A stretch of DNA of 64,000 bases from Microcebus murinus (taxonomy: Eukaryota > Chordata > Mammalia > Primates > Cheirogaleidae), in NCBI RefSeq assembly GCF_040939455.1, contig NC_134126.1, forward strand, positions 620,001-684,000, written 5' to 3'. How positions within the stretch are numbered: the stretch's first letter is position 1; each line of letters opens with the position of its first letter. The translations under genes and the position numbers were made by a program. The notes under the pieces are model-generated. The model saw only the letters and a list, made by a program, of their open reading frames with translations, did not search any database and was not told where the DNA came from. Positions 22,568-34,329 of the stretch are shown one piece after another.

Positions 22568-23823
22568 GCCGTGGGCGAGCGGACAGAGCCAGATCCGCAC
22601 TGCGCCCTGCCTGACCGTCTGCCGTAGGCGAGTGGACACAGCCAGATCCGCACTGCGCCCTGCCTGCCCGTCTGCTGTGGGTGAGTGGACACAGCCATAT
22701 CCACACTGCGTCCTGCCTGTCCCTATGCTGTGGGCGAGTGGACACAGCCAGATCCGCACTGCGCCCTGCCTGACCGTCTGCCGTGGGTGAGTGGACACAG
22801 CCAGATCTGCACTGCGCCCTGCCTGACCGCCTGCCGTGGGTGAGTGGACACAGCCAGATCCGCACTGCGCCCTGCCTTTCCGTCTCCCGTGGGCGAGTGG
22901 ACACAGCCTGATCCGCACGGCGCCCTGCCTGCCCTTCTGCCGTGGGTGAGTGTACACAGCCAGATCCGCACTGCGCCCTGCCTGACCGCCTGTCGTGGGT
23001 GAGTGGACACAGCCAGATCCGCACTGCGCCCTGCCTGACCGCCTGTCGTGGGTGAGTGGACACAGCCAGATCCGCACTGCGCCCTGCCTGCCCGTCTGCC
23101 GTGGGTGAGTGGATACAGCCAGATCCACACTGCGCCCTGCCTGCCCGTCTGCCGTGGGTGAGTGGACACAGCCAGATCCGCACTGCGCCCTGCCTGCCCG
23201 TCTCCCGTTGGCGAGTGGACACAGCCAGATCCGCACTGCGCCCTGCCTGCCCTTCTGCCATGGGTGAGTGAACACAGCCAGATCCGCACTGCGCCCTGAC
23301 TGCCCGTCTCCCGTCAGTGAGTGGACACAGCCAGATCCGCACTGCGCCCTACCTGCCCGTCTCCCGTGGGCGAGTGGAAACAGCCCGATCCGCACTGCGC
23401 TCTGCCTGCCCGTCTGCCGTGGGTGAGTGGACACAGCCAGATCCGCACTGCGCCCTGCCTGCCCGTCTCCCGTCAGTGAGTGGACACAGCCATATTCGCA
23501 CTGCGCCCTGCCTGCCCGTCTCCCGTGGGTGAGTGGACACAGCCAGATCCGCACTGCGCGCTGCCTGCCCGTCTCCCATGGGCGAGTGGACACAGCCAGA
23601 TCCGCACTGCGCCCTGCCTGCCCGTCTGTCATGGGCGAGTGGACACAGCCAGATCCGCACTGCGCCCTGCCTGACCGTCTGCCGTCGGTGAGTGGACACA
23701 GCCAGATCCACACTGCGCCCTGCCTGCCCGTCTGCCGTGGGCGAGTGAACACAGCCAGATCCGCACTGTGCACTGCCTGACCGTCTGCCGTGGGTGAGTG
23801 GACACAGCCAGATCCGCACTGGG
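22568..23823. repeat. Nested unit f2
   Basis: This is a copy of 20,130-21,385. It differs by substitutions such as CATATCCACAC near 22,696 and GTGGATACAG near 23,110, both inherited by the corresponding unit f4 in F2 (near 26,830 and 27,244). The f1-f2 duplication therefore predates the F1-F2 duplication. Confidence 0.86.
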
Positions 23824-23833
23824 CCCTGCCTGA

Positions 23834-26800
23834 CCGTCTGCCGTGGGTGAGTGGACACAGCCAGATCTGCACTGCGCCCTGCCTGACCGCCTGCCGTGGG
23901 TGAGTGGACACAGCCAGATCCGCACTGCACCCTGCCTGACCATCCTTCGTGTGTGAGTGGACACCGCCAGATCCGCACTGCGCCCTGCCTGCCCGTCTCC
24001 CGTGGTTGAGTGGACACAGCCAGATCCGCACTGCGCCCTGCCTGCCCGTCACCCGTCAGTGAGTGGACACAGCCAGATCCGCACTGCGCCCTGCCTGCCC
24101 GTCACCCGTCAGTGAGTGGACACAGCCAGATCCACACTGCGCCCTGCCTGCCCCTGTGCCGTGGGCGAGTGGACACAGCCAGATCCGCACTGCGCCGTGC
24201 CTGACCGTCTGCCGTGGGTGAGTGGACACAGCCAGATCCACACTGCGCCCTGCCTGCCCGTCTGCCGTGGGCGAGCGGACAGAGCCAGATCCGCACTGCG
24301 CCCTGCCTGACCGTCTGCCGTAGGCGAGTGGACACAGCCAGATCCGCACTGCGCCCTGCCTGCCCGTCTGCTGTGGGTGAGTGGACACAGCCAGATCCAC
24401 ACTGCGTCCTGCCTGTCCCTATGCTGTGGGCGAGTGGACACAGCCAGATCCGCACTGCGCCCTGCCTGACCGTCTGCCGTGGGTGAGTGGACACAGCCAG
24501 ATCTGCACTGCGCCCTGCCTGACCGCCTGCCGTGGGTGAGTGGACACAGCCAGATCCGCACTGCGCCCTGCCTTTCCGTCTCCCGTGGGCGAGTGGACAC
24601 AGCCTGATCCGCACGGCGCCCTGCCTGCCCTTCTGCCGTGGGTGAGTGTACACAGCCAGATCCGCACTGCGCCCTGCCTGACCGCCTGTCGTGGGTGAGT
24701 GGACACAGCCAGATCCGCACTGCGCCCTGCCTGACCGCCTGTCGTGGGTGAGTGGACACAGCCAGATCCGCACTGCGCCCTGCCTGCCCGTCTGCCGTGG
24801 GTGAGTGGACACAGCCAGATCCACACTGCGCCCTGCCTGCCCGTCTGCCGTGGGTGAGTGGACACAGCCAGATCCGCACTGCGCCCTGCCTGCCCGTCTC
24901 CCGTTGGCGAGTGGACACAGCCAGATCCGCACTGCGCCCTGCCTGCCCTTCTGCCATGGGTGAGTGAACACAGCCAGATCCGCACTGCGCCCTGACTGCC
25001 CGTCTCCCGTCAGTGAGTGGACACAGCCAGATCCGCACTGCGCCCTACCTGCCCGTCTCCCGTGGGCGAGTGGAAACAGCCCGATCCGCACTGCGCTCTG
25101 CCTGCCCGTCTGCCGTGGGTGAGTGGACACAGCCAGATCCGCACTGCGCCCTGCCTGCCCGTCTCCCGTCAGTGAGTGGACACAGCCATATTCGCACTGC
25201 GCCCTGCCTGCCCGTCTCCCGTGGGTGAGTGGACACAGCCAGATCCGCACTGCGCGCTGCCTGCCCGTCTCCCATGGGCGAGTGGACACAGCCAGATCCG
25301 CACTGCGCCCTGCCTGCCCGTCTGTCATGGGCGAGTGGACACAGCCAGATCCGCACTGCGCCCTGCCTGACCGTCTGCCGTCGGTGAGTGGACACAGCCA
25401 GATGCACACTGCGCCCTGCCTGCCCGTCTGCCGTGGGCGAGTGAACACAGCCAGATCCGCACTGTGCACTGCCTGACCGTCTGCCGTGGGTGAGTGGACA
25501 CAGCCAGATCCGCACTGCGCCTTGCCTGACCGCCTGCCGTGGGTGAGTGGACACAGCCAGATCCACACTGCGCCCTTCCTGCCCGTCTGCCGTGGGCGAG
25601 TGGACACAGCCAGATCCGCACTGCGCACTGCCTGACCGTCTGCCGTGGGTGAGTGGACACAGCCAGATCCGTACTGCGCCCTGCATAACCGCCTGCCGTG
25701 GGTGAGTGGACACAGCAAAGTCCGCACTGCGCCTTGCCTGCCCGTCTCCCGTGGGCGACTGGACACAGCCAGATCCTCACTGCGCCCTGCCTGCCCTTCT
25801 GCCGTGGGTGAGTGGACACAGCCAGATCCGCACTGCGCCCTGCCTGACCGTCTGCCGTGGGTGAGTGGACACAGCCAGATCCGCACTGCGCCCTGCCTGC
25901 CCGTCTCCCGTGGGTGAGTGGACACAGCCAGATCCACACTGCGCCCTGCCTGACCGTCTGCCGTGGGCGAATGGACACAGCCAGATCCGCACTGCGCCCT
26001 GCCTGACCGTCTGCTGTGGGTGAGTGGACACAGCAAGATCCGCACTGCGCCCTGCCAGCCCGTCTGCCGTGGGCGACTGGACACAGCCAGATCCGCACTG
26101 CGCCCTGCCTGACCGTCTGCTGTGGGTGAGTGGACACAGCCAGATCCGCACTGCGCCCTTCCTGACCGTCTCCCGTGGGTGAGTGGACACAGCCAGATCC
26201 GCACTGCGGCTTGCCTGCCCGTCACACGTGGGTGAGTGGACACAGCCAGATCCGCACTGCGCCCTACCTGCCCGTCTCTCGTTGGTGAGTGGACACAGCC
26301 AGATCCGCACTGCGCCCTGCCTGACCGTCCTTCATGGGTGAGTGGACACCGCCAGATCCGCACTGCGCCCTGCCTGCCCGTCTCCCGTGGGTGAGTGGAC
26401 ACAGCCAGATCCGCACTGCGCCCTGCATGCCCGTCTCCCGTTAGTGAGTGGACACAGCCAGATCCGCACTGCGCTCTGCCTGACCGCCTGCCGTTGGTGA
26501 GTGGACACAGCCAGATCCGCACTGCGCCCTGCCTGACCATCTGCCGTGGGTGAGTGGACACAGCCAGATCCGCACTGCGCCCTGCCTGACCGTCTGCCGT
26601 GGGTGAGTGGACACAGCCAGATCCACACTGCGCCCTGCCTGCCCCTGTGCCGTGGGCGAGTGGACACAGCCAGATCCGCACTGCGCCGTGCCTGACCGTC
26701 TGCCGTGGGCGAGCGGACAGAGCCAGATCCGCACTGCGCCCTGCCTGACCGTCTGCCGTAGGCGAGTGGACACAGCCAGATCCGCACTGCGCCCTGCCTG

Positions 26801-27434
26801 CCCGTCTGCTGTGGGTGAGTGGACACAGCCATATCCACACTGCGTCCTGCCTGTCCCTATGCTGTGGGCGAGTGGACACAGCCAGATCCGCACTGCGCCC
26901 TGCCTGACCGTCTGCCGTGGGTGAGTGGACACAGCCAGATCTGCACTGCGCCCTGCCTGACCGCCTGCCGTGGGTGAGTGGACACAGCCAGATCCGCACT
27001 GCGCCCTGCCTTTCCGTCTCCCGTGGGCGAGTGGACACAGCCTGATCCGCACGGCGCCCTGCCTGCCCTTCTGCCGTGGGTGAGTGTACACAGCCAGATC
27101 CGCACTGCGCCCTGCCTGACCGCCTGTCGTGGGTGAGTGGACACAGCCAGATCCGCACTGCGCCCTGCCTGACCGCCTGTCGTGGGTGAGTGGACACAGC
27201 CAGATCCGCACTGCGCCCTGCCTGCCCGTCTGCCGTGGGTGAGTGGATACAGCCAGATCCACACTGCGCCCTGCCTGCCCGTCTGCCGTGGGTGAGTGGA
27301 CACAGCCAGATCCGCACTGCGCCCTGCCTGCCCGTCTCCCGTTGGCGAGTGGACACAGCCAGATCCGCACTGCGCCCTGCCTGCCCTTCTGCCATGGGTG
27401 AGTGAACACAGCCAGATCCGCACTGCGCCCTGCC
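23834..27434. repeat. HOR block F, copy F2 (68 monomers)
   Basis: This is a near-identical tandem copy of F1 with no length change. Copy-specific substitutions are rare, for example CAGATGCACAC near 25,401 where F1 has CAGATCCACAC. The right edge lies near 27,434, where F2 switches to a GCCTTTCCG monomer while F1 has GACTGCCCG. Confidence 0.9.
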
Positions 27435-28200
27435 TTTCCGTCTCCCGTGGGCGAGTGGACACAGCCAGATCCGCACTGCGCCCTGCCTGCCCGTCTCCCG
27501 TCAGTGAGTGGACACAGCCAGATCCGCACTGCGCCTTACCTGCCCGTCTCCCGTGGGCGAGTGGACACAGCCCGATCCGCACTGCGCTCTGCCTGCCCGT
27601 CTGCCGTGGGTGAGTGGACACAGCCAGATCCGCACTGCGCCTTGCCTGCCCGTCTCCCGTCAGTGAGTGGACACAGCCAGATCCGCACTGCGCCCCTGCC
27701 TGCCCGTCTCCCGTGGGCGAGTGGACACAGCCAGATCCGCACTGCGCCCTGCCTGCCCGTCTCCAGTGGGCGAGTGGACACAGCCAGATCCGCACTGCGC
27801 CGTGCCTGCCCATCTCCAGTGGGCGAGTGGACTCAGCCAGATCCACACTGCGCCCTGCCTGCCCGTCTGCCGTGGGTGAGTGGACACAGCCAGATCCGCA
27901 CTGCACCCTGCCTGCCCGTCTCCCGTGGGTGAGTGGACACAGCCAGATCCGCACTGCGCCCTGCCTGCCCGTCTCCCGTGGGTGAGTGGACACAGCCAGA
28001 TTCGCACTGCACCTTGCCTGCCCGTCTCCTGTCAGTGAGTGGACACAGCCAGATCCGCACTGTGCCCTTCCTGCCCGTCTCCCGTGGGTGAGTGGACACA
28101 GCCAGATTCGCACTGCACCTTGCCTGCCCGTCTCCTGTCAGTGAGTGGACACAGCCAGATCCGCACTGTGCCCTTCCTGCCCGTCTCCCTTGGGCGAGTG
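27395..28200. repeat. HOR block G, copy G1, with the only insertion in the array
   Basis: G1 matches 29,091-29,790, with two monomers extra. The offset is 1,696 bp (32 monomers) at the left and about 1,590 bp (30 monomers) after 27,811. An extra C at about 27,694 (GCGCCCCTGCC) is the only insertion seen in the window. Landmarks are GCCTTACCTG near 27,534, CCCATCTCCAG near 27,808 and GGACTCAGCC near 27,829. At the right, a two-monomer unit (GATTCGC with CTCCTGTCAG, then GTGCCCTTCC) is repeated in tandem. Confidence 0.82.
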
Positions 28201-28307
28201 GACACAGCCAGATCCACACTGCGTCCTGCCTGCCCGTCTGCCGTGGGTGAGTGGACACAGCAGATCCGCACTGCGCCCTGCCTGACCTTCTCCCGTGGGT
28301 GAGTGGA

Positions 28308-28918
28308 CACAGCCAGATCCGCACTGCGCCTTGCCTGCCCGTCTCACGTGGGTGAGTGGACACAGCCAGATCCGCACTGCGCCCTACCTGCACGTCTCCC
28401 GTGGGTGAGTGGACACAGCCAGATGCGCACTGCACCCTGCCTGTCCGTCCTTCGTGGATGAGTGGACACCGCCATATCCGCACTGCGCCCTGCCTGCCCG
28501 TCTCCCGTGGGTGAGTGGACACAGCCAGATCCGCACTGCGCCCTGCCTGCCCGTCTCCCGTCAGTGAGTGGACACAGCCAGATCCGCACTGCGCCCTGCC
28601 TGACCGTCTGCTGTCGGTGAGTGGACACAGCCAGATCCGCACTGCGCCCTGCCTGCCCGTCTGCCGTGGGCGAGTGGACACAGCCCGATCCGCACTGCGC
28701 CCTGCCTGACCGTCTGCCGTGGGTGAGTGGACACAGCCAGATCCGCACTGCGCCCTGCCTGCCCGTCTGCCGTGGGCGAGTGGACACTGCCAGATCCGCA
28801 CTGCGCCCTGCCTGACGGTCAGCCGTGGGTGAGTGGACACAGCCAGATCCACACTGCGCCCTGCCTGCCCCTCTGCCGTGGGCGAGTGGACACAGCCAGA
28901 TCCGCACTGCGCCCTGCC
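28308..28918. repeat. HOR block H, copy H2
   Basis: H2 matches H1 (8,540-9,150) with the same 106-bp dimer alternation (28,515, 28,621, 28,727, 28,833). GACGGTCAGCCG near 28,814 is shared with H3 near 63,838 but not with H1, so H2 and H3 are closer to each other although about 35 kb apart. A base is missing in GACACAGCAGATCC at about 28,260, just upstream. Confidence 0.82.
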
Positions 28919-29090
28919 TGCCCGTCTGCTGTGGGTGAGTGGACACAGCCAGATCCACACTGCGTCCTGCCTGTCCCTATGCTGTGGGCGAGTGGACACA
29001 GCCAGATCCGCACTGCGCCCTGCCTGACCGTCTGCCGTGGGTGAGTGGAGACAGCCAGATCTGCACTGCGCCCTGCCTGACCGCCTGTCG
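28919..29090. repeat. Three monomers between H2 and G2
   Basis: These include a GTCCCTATGCTGTGG monomer near 28,972. This subtype is confined to the left 31.4 kb of the window. GTGGAGACAG near 29,046 is a private variant. Confidence 0.7.
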
Positions 29091-29790
29091 TGGGTGAGTG
29101 GACACAGCCAGATCCGCACTGCGCCCTGCCTTTCCGTCTCCCGTGGGCGAGTGGACACAGCCAGATCCGCACTGCGCCCTGCCTGCCCGTCTCCCGTCAG
29201 TGAGTGGACACAGCCAGATCCGCACTGCGCCTTACCTGCCCGTCTCCCGTGGGCGAGTGGACACAGCCCGATCCGCACTGCGCTCTGCCTGCCCGTCTGC
29301 CGTGGGTGAGTGGACACAGCCAGATCCGCACTGCGCCCTGCCTGCCCGTCTCCAGTGGGCGAGTGGACACAGCCAGATCCGCACTGCGCCGTGCCTGCCC
29401 ATCTCCAGTGGGCGAGTGGACTCAGCCAGATCCACACTGCGCCCTGCCTGCCCGTCTGCCGTGGGTGAGTGGACACAGCCAGATCCGCACTGCGCCCTGC
29501 CTGACCGTCTCCCGTGGGTGAGTGGACACAGCCAGATCCGCACTGCGCCCTGCCTGCCCGTCTCCCGTGGGTGAGTGGACACAGCCAGATTCGCACTGCA
29601 CCTTGCCTGCCCGTCTCCTGTCAGTGAGTGGACACAGCCAGATCCGCACTGTGCCCTTCCTGCCCGTCTCCCGTGGGTGAGTGGACACAGCCAGATTCGC
29701 ACTGCACCTTGCCTGCCCGTCTCCTGTCAGTGAGTGGACACAGCCAGATCCGCACTGTGCCCTTCCTGCCCGTCTCCCGTGGGCGAGTGG
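29091..29790. repeat. HOR block G, copy G2
   Basis: This is the second G copy, without the extra C and lacking two monomers found in G1. It ends with the same two-monomer tandem (GATTCGCACTGCACC with CTCCTGTCAG, then GTGCCCTTCC) near 29,590-29,780. Confidence 0.82.
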
Positions 29791-29942
29791 ACACAGCCAG
29801 ATCCGCACTGCGCCCTGCCTGACCGTCTGCCGTGGGTGAGTGGACACAGTCAGATCCGCACTGCGCCCTGCCTGACCGTCTGCCGTGGGTGAGTGGACAC
29901 AGCCAGATCCACACTGCGCCCTGCCTGCCCGTCTGCCGTGGG

Positions 29943-32209
29943 TGAGTGGACACAGCCAGATCCGCAATGCGCCCTGCCTGACCATCTCCCGTGGGTGCGT
30001 GGACACAGCCAGATCCGCACTGCGCCCTGCCTGCCCGTCTCCCGTGGGTGAGTGGACACAGCCAGATCCGCACTGCACCGTGCCTGCCCGTCTCCCGTCG
30101 GTGAGTGGACACAGCCAGATCCGCACTGCGTCCTGCCTGCCCGTCTCCCGTGGGTGAGTGGACACAGCCAGATCCGCACTGCGCGCAGCTTGCCCGTCTC
30201 CCGTGGGCGAGTGGAAACAGCCAGATCCGCACTGCGCGCTGCCTGCCCGTCTGTCGTGGGCGAGTGGACACAGCCATATCCGCACTTCACCCTGCCTGCC
30301 CGTCTGCCGTGGGTGAGTGGACACCGCCAGATCCGCACTGCGCCCTGCCTGCCCTTCTCCCGTGGGTGAGTGGACACAGCCAGATCCGCACTGCGCGCTG
30401 CCTGCCCGTCTCCCGTTGGCGAGTGGACACAGCCATATCCGCACTGCGCGCTGCCTGCCCGTCTGTCGTGGGCGAGTGGACACAGCCATATCCGCACTAC
30501 GCCCTGCCTGACCGTCTGCCGTCGGTGAGTGGACACAGTCAGATCCACACTGCACCCTGCCTGCCCGTCTGCCGTGGGCGAGCGGACACAGCCAGATCCG
30601 CACTGCGCCCTGCCTGACCGTCTGCCGTAGGTGAGTGGACACAGCCAGATCCGCACTGCGCCCTGCCAGCCCGTCTGCCGTGGGCGAGTGGACACAGCCA
30701 GATCCGCACTGCGCCCTGCCTGACCGTCTGCTGTGGGTGAGTGGACACAGCCAGATCCGCACTGCGCCCTTCCTGACCGTCTCCCGTGGGTGACTGGACA
30801 CAGCCAGATCCGCACTGCGGCTTGCCTGCCCGTCACATGTGGGTGAGTGGACACAGCCAGATCCGCACTGCGCCCTACCTGCCCGTCTCCCGTTGGTGAG
30901 TGGACACAGCCAGATCCGCACTGCGCCCTGCCTGACCGTCCTTCGTGGGTGAGTGGACACCGCCAGATCTGCACTGCGCCCTGCCTGCCCGTCTCCCGTG
31001 GGTGAGTGGACACAGCCAGATCCGCACTGCGCCCTGCCTGCCCGTCTCCCGTCAGTAAGTGGACACAGCCAGATCCGCACTGCGCTCTGCCTGACCGCCT
31101 GCCGTTGGTGAGTGGACACAGCCAGATCCGCACTGCGCCCTGCCTGACCATCTGCCGTGGGCGAGCGGACAGAGCCAGATCCGCACTGCGCCCTGCCTGA
31201 CCGTCTGCCGTAGGCGAGTGGACACAGCCACATCCGCACTGCGCCCTGCCTGCCCGTCTGCTGTGGGTGAGTGGACACAGCCAGATCCGCACTGCGCCCT
31301 GCCTGTCCCTATGCTGTGGGCGAGTGGACACAGCCAGATCCGCACTGCGCCCTGCATGACCGTCTGCCGTGGGTGAGTGGACACAGCCAGATCTGCACTG
31401 CGCCCTGCCTGCCCGTCTGCCATGGGTGAGTGGACACAGCCAGATCCGCAATGCGCCCTGCCTGACCGTCTCCCGTGGGTGAGTGGACACAGCCAGATCC
31501 GCACTGCGCCCTGCCTGCCCGTCTCCCGTGGGTGAGTGGACACAGCCAGATCCGCACTGCACCGTGCCTGCCCGTCTCCCGTCAGTGAGTGGACACAGCC
31601 AGATCCGCACTGCGCCCTGCCTGCCCGTCTCCCGTGGGTGAGTGGACACAGCCAGATCCGCACTGCGCGCTGCCTGCCCGTCTCCCGTGGGCGAGTGGAA
31701 ACAGCCAGATCCGCACTGCGCGCTGCCTGCCCGTCTGTCGTGGGCGAGTGGACACAGCCATATCCGCACTGCGCCCTGCCTGCCCGTCTGCCGTGGGTGA
31801 GTGGACACCGCCAGATCCGCACTGCGCCCTGCCTGCCCTTCACCCGTGGGTGAGTGGACACAGCCAGATCCGCACTGCGCGCTGCCTGCCCGTCTACCGT
31901 TGGCGAGTGGACACAGCCATATCCGCACTGCGCGCTGCCTGCCCGTCTGTCGTGGGCGAGTGGACACAGCCATATCCGCATTATGCCCTGCCTGACCGTC
32001 TGCCGTCGGTGAGTGGACACAGCCAGATCCACACTGCGCCCTGCCTGCCCGTCTGCTGTGGGCGAGCGGACACAGCCAGATCCGCACTGCGCCCTGCCTG
32101 ACCGTCTGCCGTAGGTGAGTGGACACAGCCAGATCCGCACTGCGCCCTGCCAGCCCGTCTGCCGTGGGCGAGTGGACACAGCCAGATCCGCACTGCGCCC
32201 TGCCTGACC
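29943..32209. repeat. HOR block A, distant copy A3
   Basis: A3 matches 1-2,265 at an offset of 29,942-29,943 bp, which is 565 monomers less the intervening single-base deletions. It keeps the internal 28-monomer duplication: the GCACTGCACCGTGCC monomer lies at about 30,070 and 31,554, as at 128 and 1,611. It also keeps GTCACATGTGG near 30,833 and CAGTAAGTGG near 31,053. The copies diverge after about 32,209, where A3 goes to CCTTCATGGG. A3 lacks the one-base deletion of A1, so that deletion arose after the duplication or was replaced. Confidence 0.88.
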
Positions 32210-33024
32210 GTCCTTCATGGGTGAGTGGACACCGCCAGATCCGCACTGCGCCCTGCCTGCCCGTCTACCGTGGGTGAGTGGACACAGCCAGATCCGCACT
32301 GCGCCCTGCCTGCCCGTCTCCCGTCAGTGAGTGGACACAGCCAGATCCGCACTGCGCCCTGCCTTTCCGTCTCCCGTGGGCGAGTGGACACAGCCTGATC
32401 CGCACTGCGCCCTGCCTGCCCTTCTGCCGTGGGTGAGTGTACACAGCCAGATCCGCACTGCGCCCTGCCTGACCGCCTGTCGTGGGTGAGTGGACACAGC
32501 CAGATCCGCACTGCGCCCTGCCTGACCGCCTGTTGTGGGTGAGTGGACACAGCCAGATCCGCACTGCTCCCTGCCTGCCCGTCTCCCGTGGGTGAGTGGA
32601 CACAGCCAGATCCGCACTGCGCGCTGCCTGCCCGTCTCCCGTGGGCGAGTGGACACAGCCAGATACGCACTGCGCCCTGCCTGCGCGTCTGTCGTGGGCG
32701 AGTGGACACAGCCAGATCCGCACTGCGCGCTGCCTGCCCGTCTGTCGTGGGCGAGTGGACACAGCCATATCCGCACTGCGCCCTGCCTGCCCGTCTGCCG
32801 TTGGTGAGTAGACACAGCCAGATCCACACTGCGCCGTGCCTGCCCGTCTGCCGTGGGTGAGTGGACACAGCCAGATCCGCACTGCGCCCTGCCTGACCCT
32901 CTCTCGTGGGTGAGTGGACACAGCCAGATCCGCACTGCGCCCTGCCTGCCCGTCTCCCGTGGGTGAGTGGACACAGCCAGATCCGCAGTGCGCCCTGCTT
33001 GCCCGTCTCCCGTGGGCGAGTGGA
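32210..33024. repeat. Mosaic monomers between A3 and C2
   Basis: About 15 monomers. The stretch starts with the linked CCTTCATGGGTGAG and ACACCGCC monomer, then GCCTTTCCG, CTGACCGCCTGTCG and CTGTTGTGGG types like those in blocks F and G, and then GCTCCC, CATATCC and CTCTCTCG types like those near 10,938-12,070. It looks like several short segments joined. No gene is seen. Confidence 0.68.
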
Positions 33025-33787
33025 CACAGCCAGATCCGCACTGCGCGCTGCCTGCCCGTCTGTCGTGGGCGAGTGGACACAGCCATATCCGCACTACGCC
33101 CTGCATGACCGTCTGCCGTGGGTGAGTGGACACAGCCAGATCCACACTGCGCCCTGCCTGCCCGTCTGCCGTGGGCGAGCGGACACAGCCAGATCCGCAC
33201 TGTGCACTGCCTGACCATGTGCCGTGGGCGAGTGGACACAGCCAGATCCGCACTGCGCCCTGCCTGACCGCCTGTCGTGGGTGAGTGGACACAGCCAGAT
33301 CCGCACTGCGCCGTGCCTGCCCGTCTGCCGTGGGTGAGTGGACACAGCCAGATCCGCACTGCGCCCTGCCTGCCCGTCTGCCGTGGGTGAGTGGACACAG
33401 CCAGATCCGCACCTCGCCCTGCCTTTCCGTCTCCCGTGGGCGAGTGGACACAGCCAGATCCGCACTGCGCCCTGCCTGCCCGTCTGCCGTGGGTGATTGG
33501 ACACAGCCAGATCCGCACTGCGCCCTGCCTGACCGTCTCCCGTGGGTGAGTGGACACAGCCAGATCCGCACTGCGGCTTGCCTGCCCGTCACACGTGTGT
33601 TAGTGGACACAACCAGATCCGCACTGCGCCCTACCTGCCCGTCTCCCGTTGGTGAGTGGACACAGCCAGATCCGCACTGCGCCCTGCCTGACCGTCCTTC
33701 GTGGGTGAGTGGACACCGCCAGATCCGCACTGCGCCCTGCCTGCCCGTCTCCCGTGGGTGAGTGGACACAGCCAGATCCGCACTGCG
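33025..33787. repeat. HOR block C, copy C2
   Basis: This is the second copy of 11,083-11,845 at exactly 414 monomers. CACCTCGCCCTGCC near 33,411 is a change not seen in C1. It is duplicated again at 34,365 inside block I, which orders the events. Confidence 0.8.
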
Positions 33788-34329
33788 CCCTGCCTGCCCG
33801 TCTCCCGTCAGTGAGTGGACACAGCCAGATCCGCACTGCGCACTGCCTGACCGTCTGCCGTGGGCGAGCGGACACAGCCAGATCCGCACTGCGCCCTGCC
33901 TGACCGTCTGCCGTGGGTGAGTGGACACAGCAAGATCCGCACTGCACCCTGCCTGACCGTCCTTCGTGGGTGAGTGGACACCGCCAGATCCGCACTGCGC
34001 CCTGCCTGCCCGTCTCCCGTGGGTGAGTGGACACAGCCAGAACCGCACTGCGCCCTGCCTGCCCCTCTCCCGTCAGTGAGTGGACACAGCCAGATCCGCA
34101 CTGCTCCCTGCATGCCCGTCTCCCGTGGGTGAGTGGACACAGCCAGATCCGCACTGCGCGTTGCCTGCCCGTCTCCCGTGGGCGAGTGGACACAGCCAGA
34201 TACGCACTGCGCCCTGCCTGCCCGTCTGTCGTGGGCGAGTGGACACAGCCAGATCCGCACTGCGCGCTGCCTGCCCGTCTGTCGTGGGCGAGTGGACACA
34301 GCCATATCCGCACTGCGCCCTGCCTGCCC
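33376..34329. repeat. HOR block I, unit I1 (18 monomers, 954 bp)
   Basis: I1 is directly followed by a copy of itself at 34,330-35,283. Every landmark recurs 954 bp later: CACCTCGCCC (33,411 and 34,365), GTGTGTTAGTGG, ACAGCAAGATCC, CAGAACCGC and GCACTGCTCCCTGCATG. The length is exactly 18 monomers with no indel. Confidence 0.9.

Larger units (their letters stand above)
19700..23300. repeat. HOR block F, copy F1 (68 monomers)
   Basis: F1 matches 23,834-27,434 at a constant offset of 4,134 bp, exactly 78 monomers. Comparing the conceptual translations of a 3,375-base span in both copies (19,968-23,342 and 24,102-27,476, minus strand) I see only about six differing residues, four of them clustered at the edge of the duplication. 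This is one of the most similar pairs in the window. F1 itself holds a 46-monomer internal duplication (20,130-21,385 and 22,568-23,823). Confidence 0.9.
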
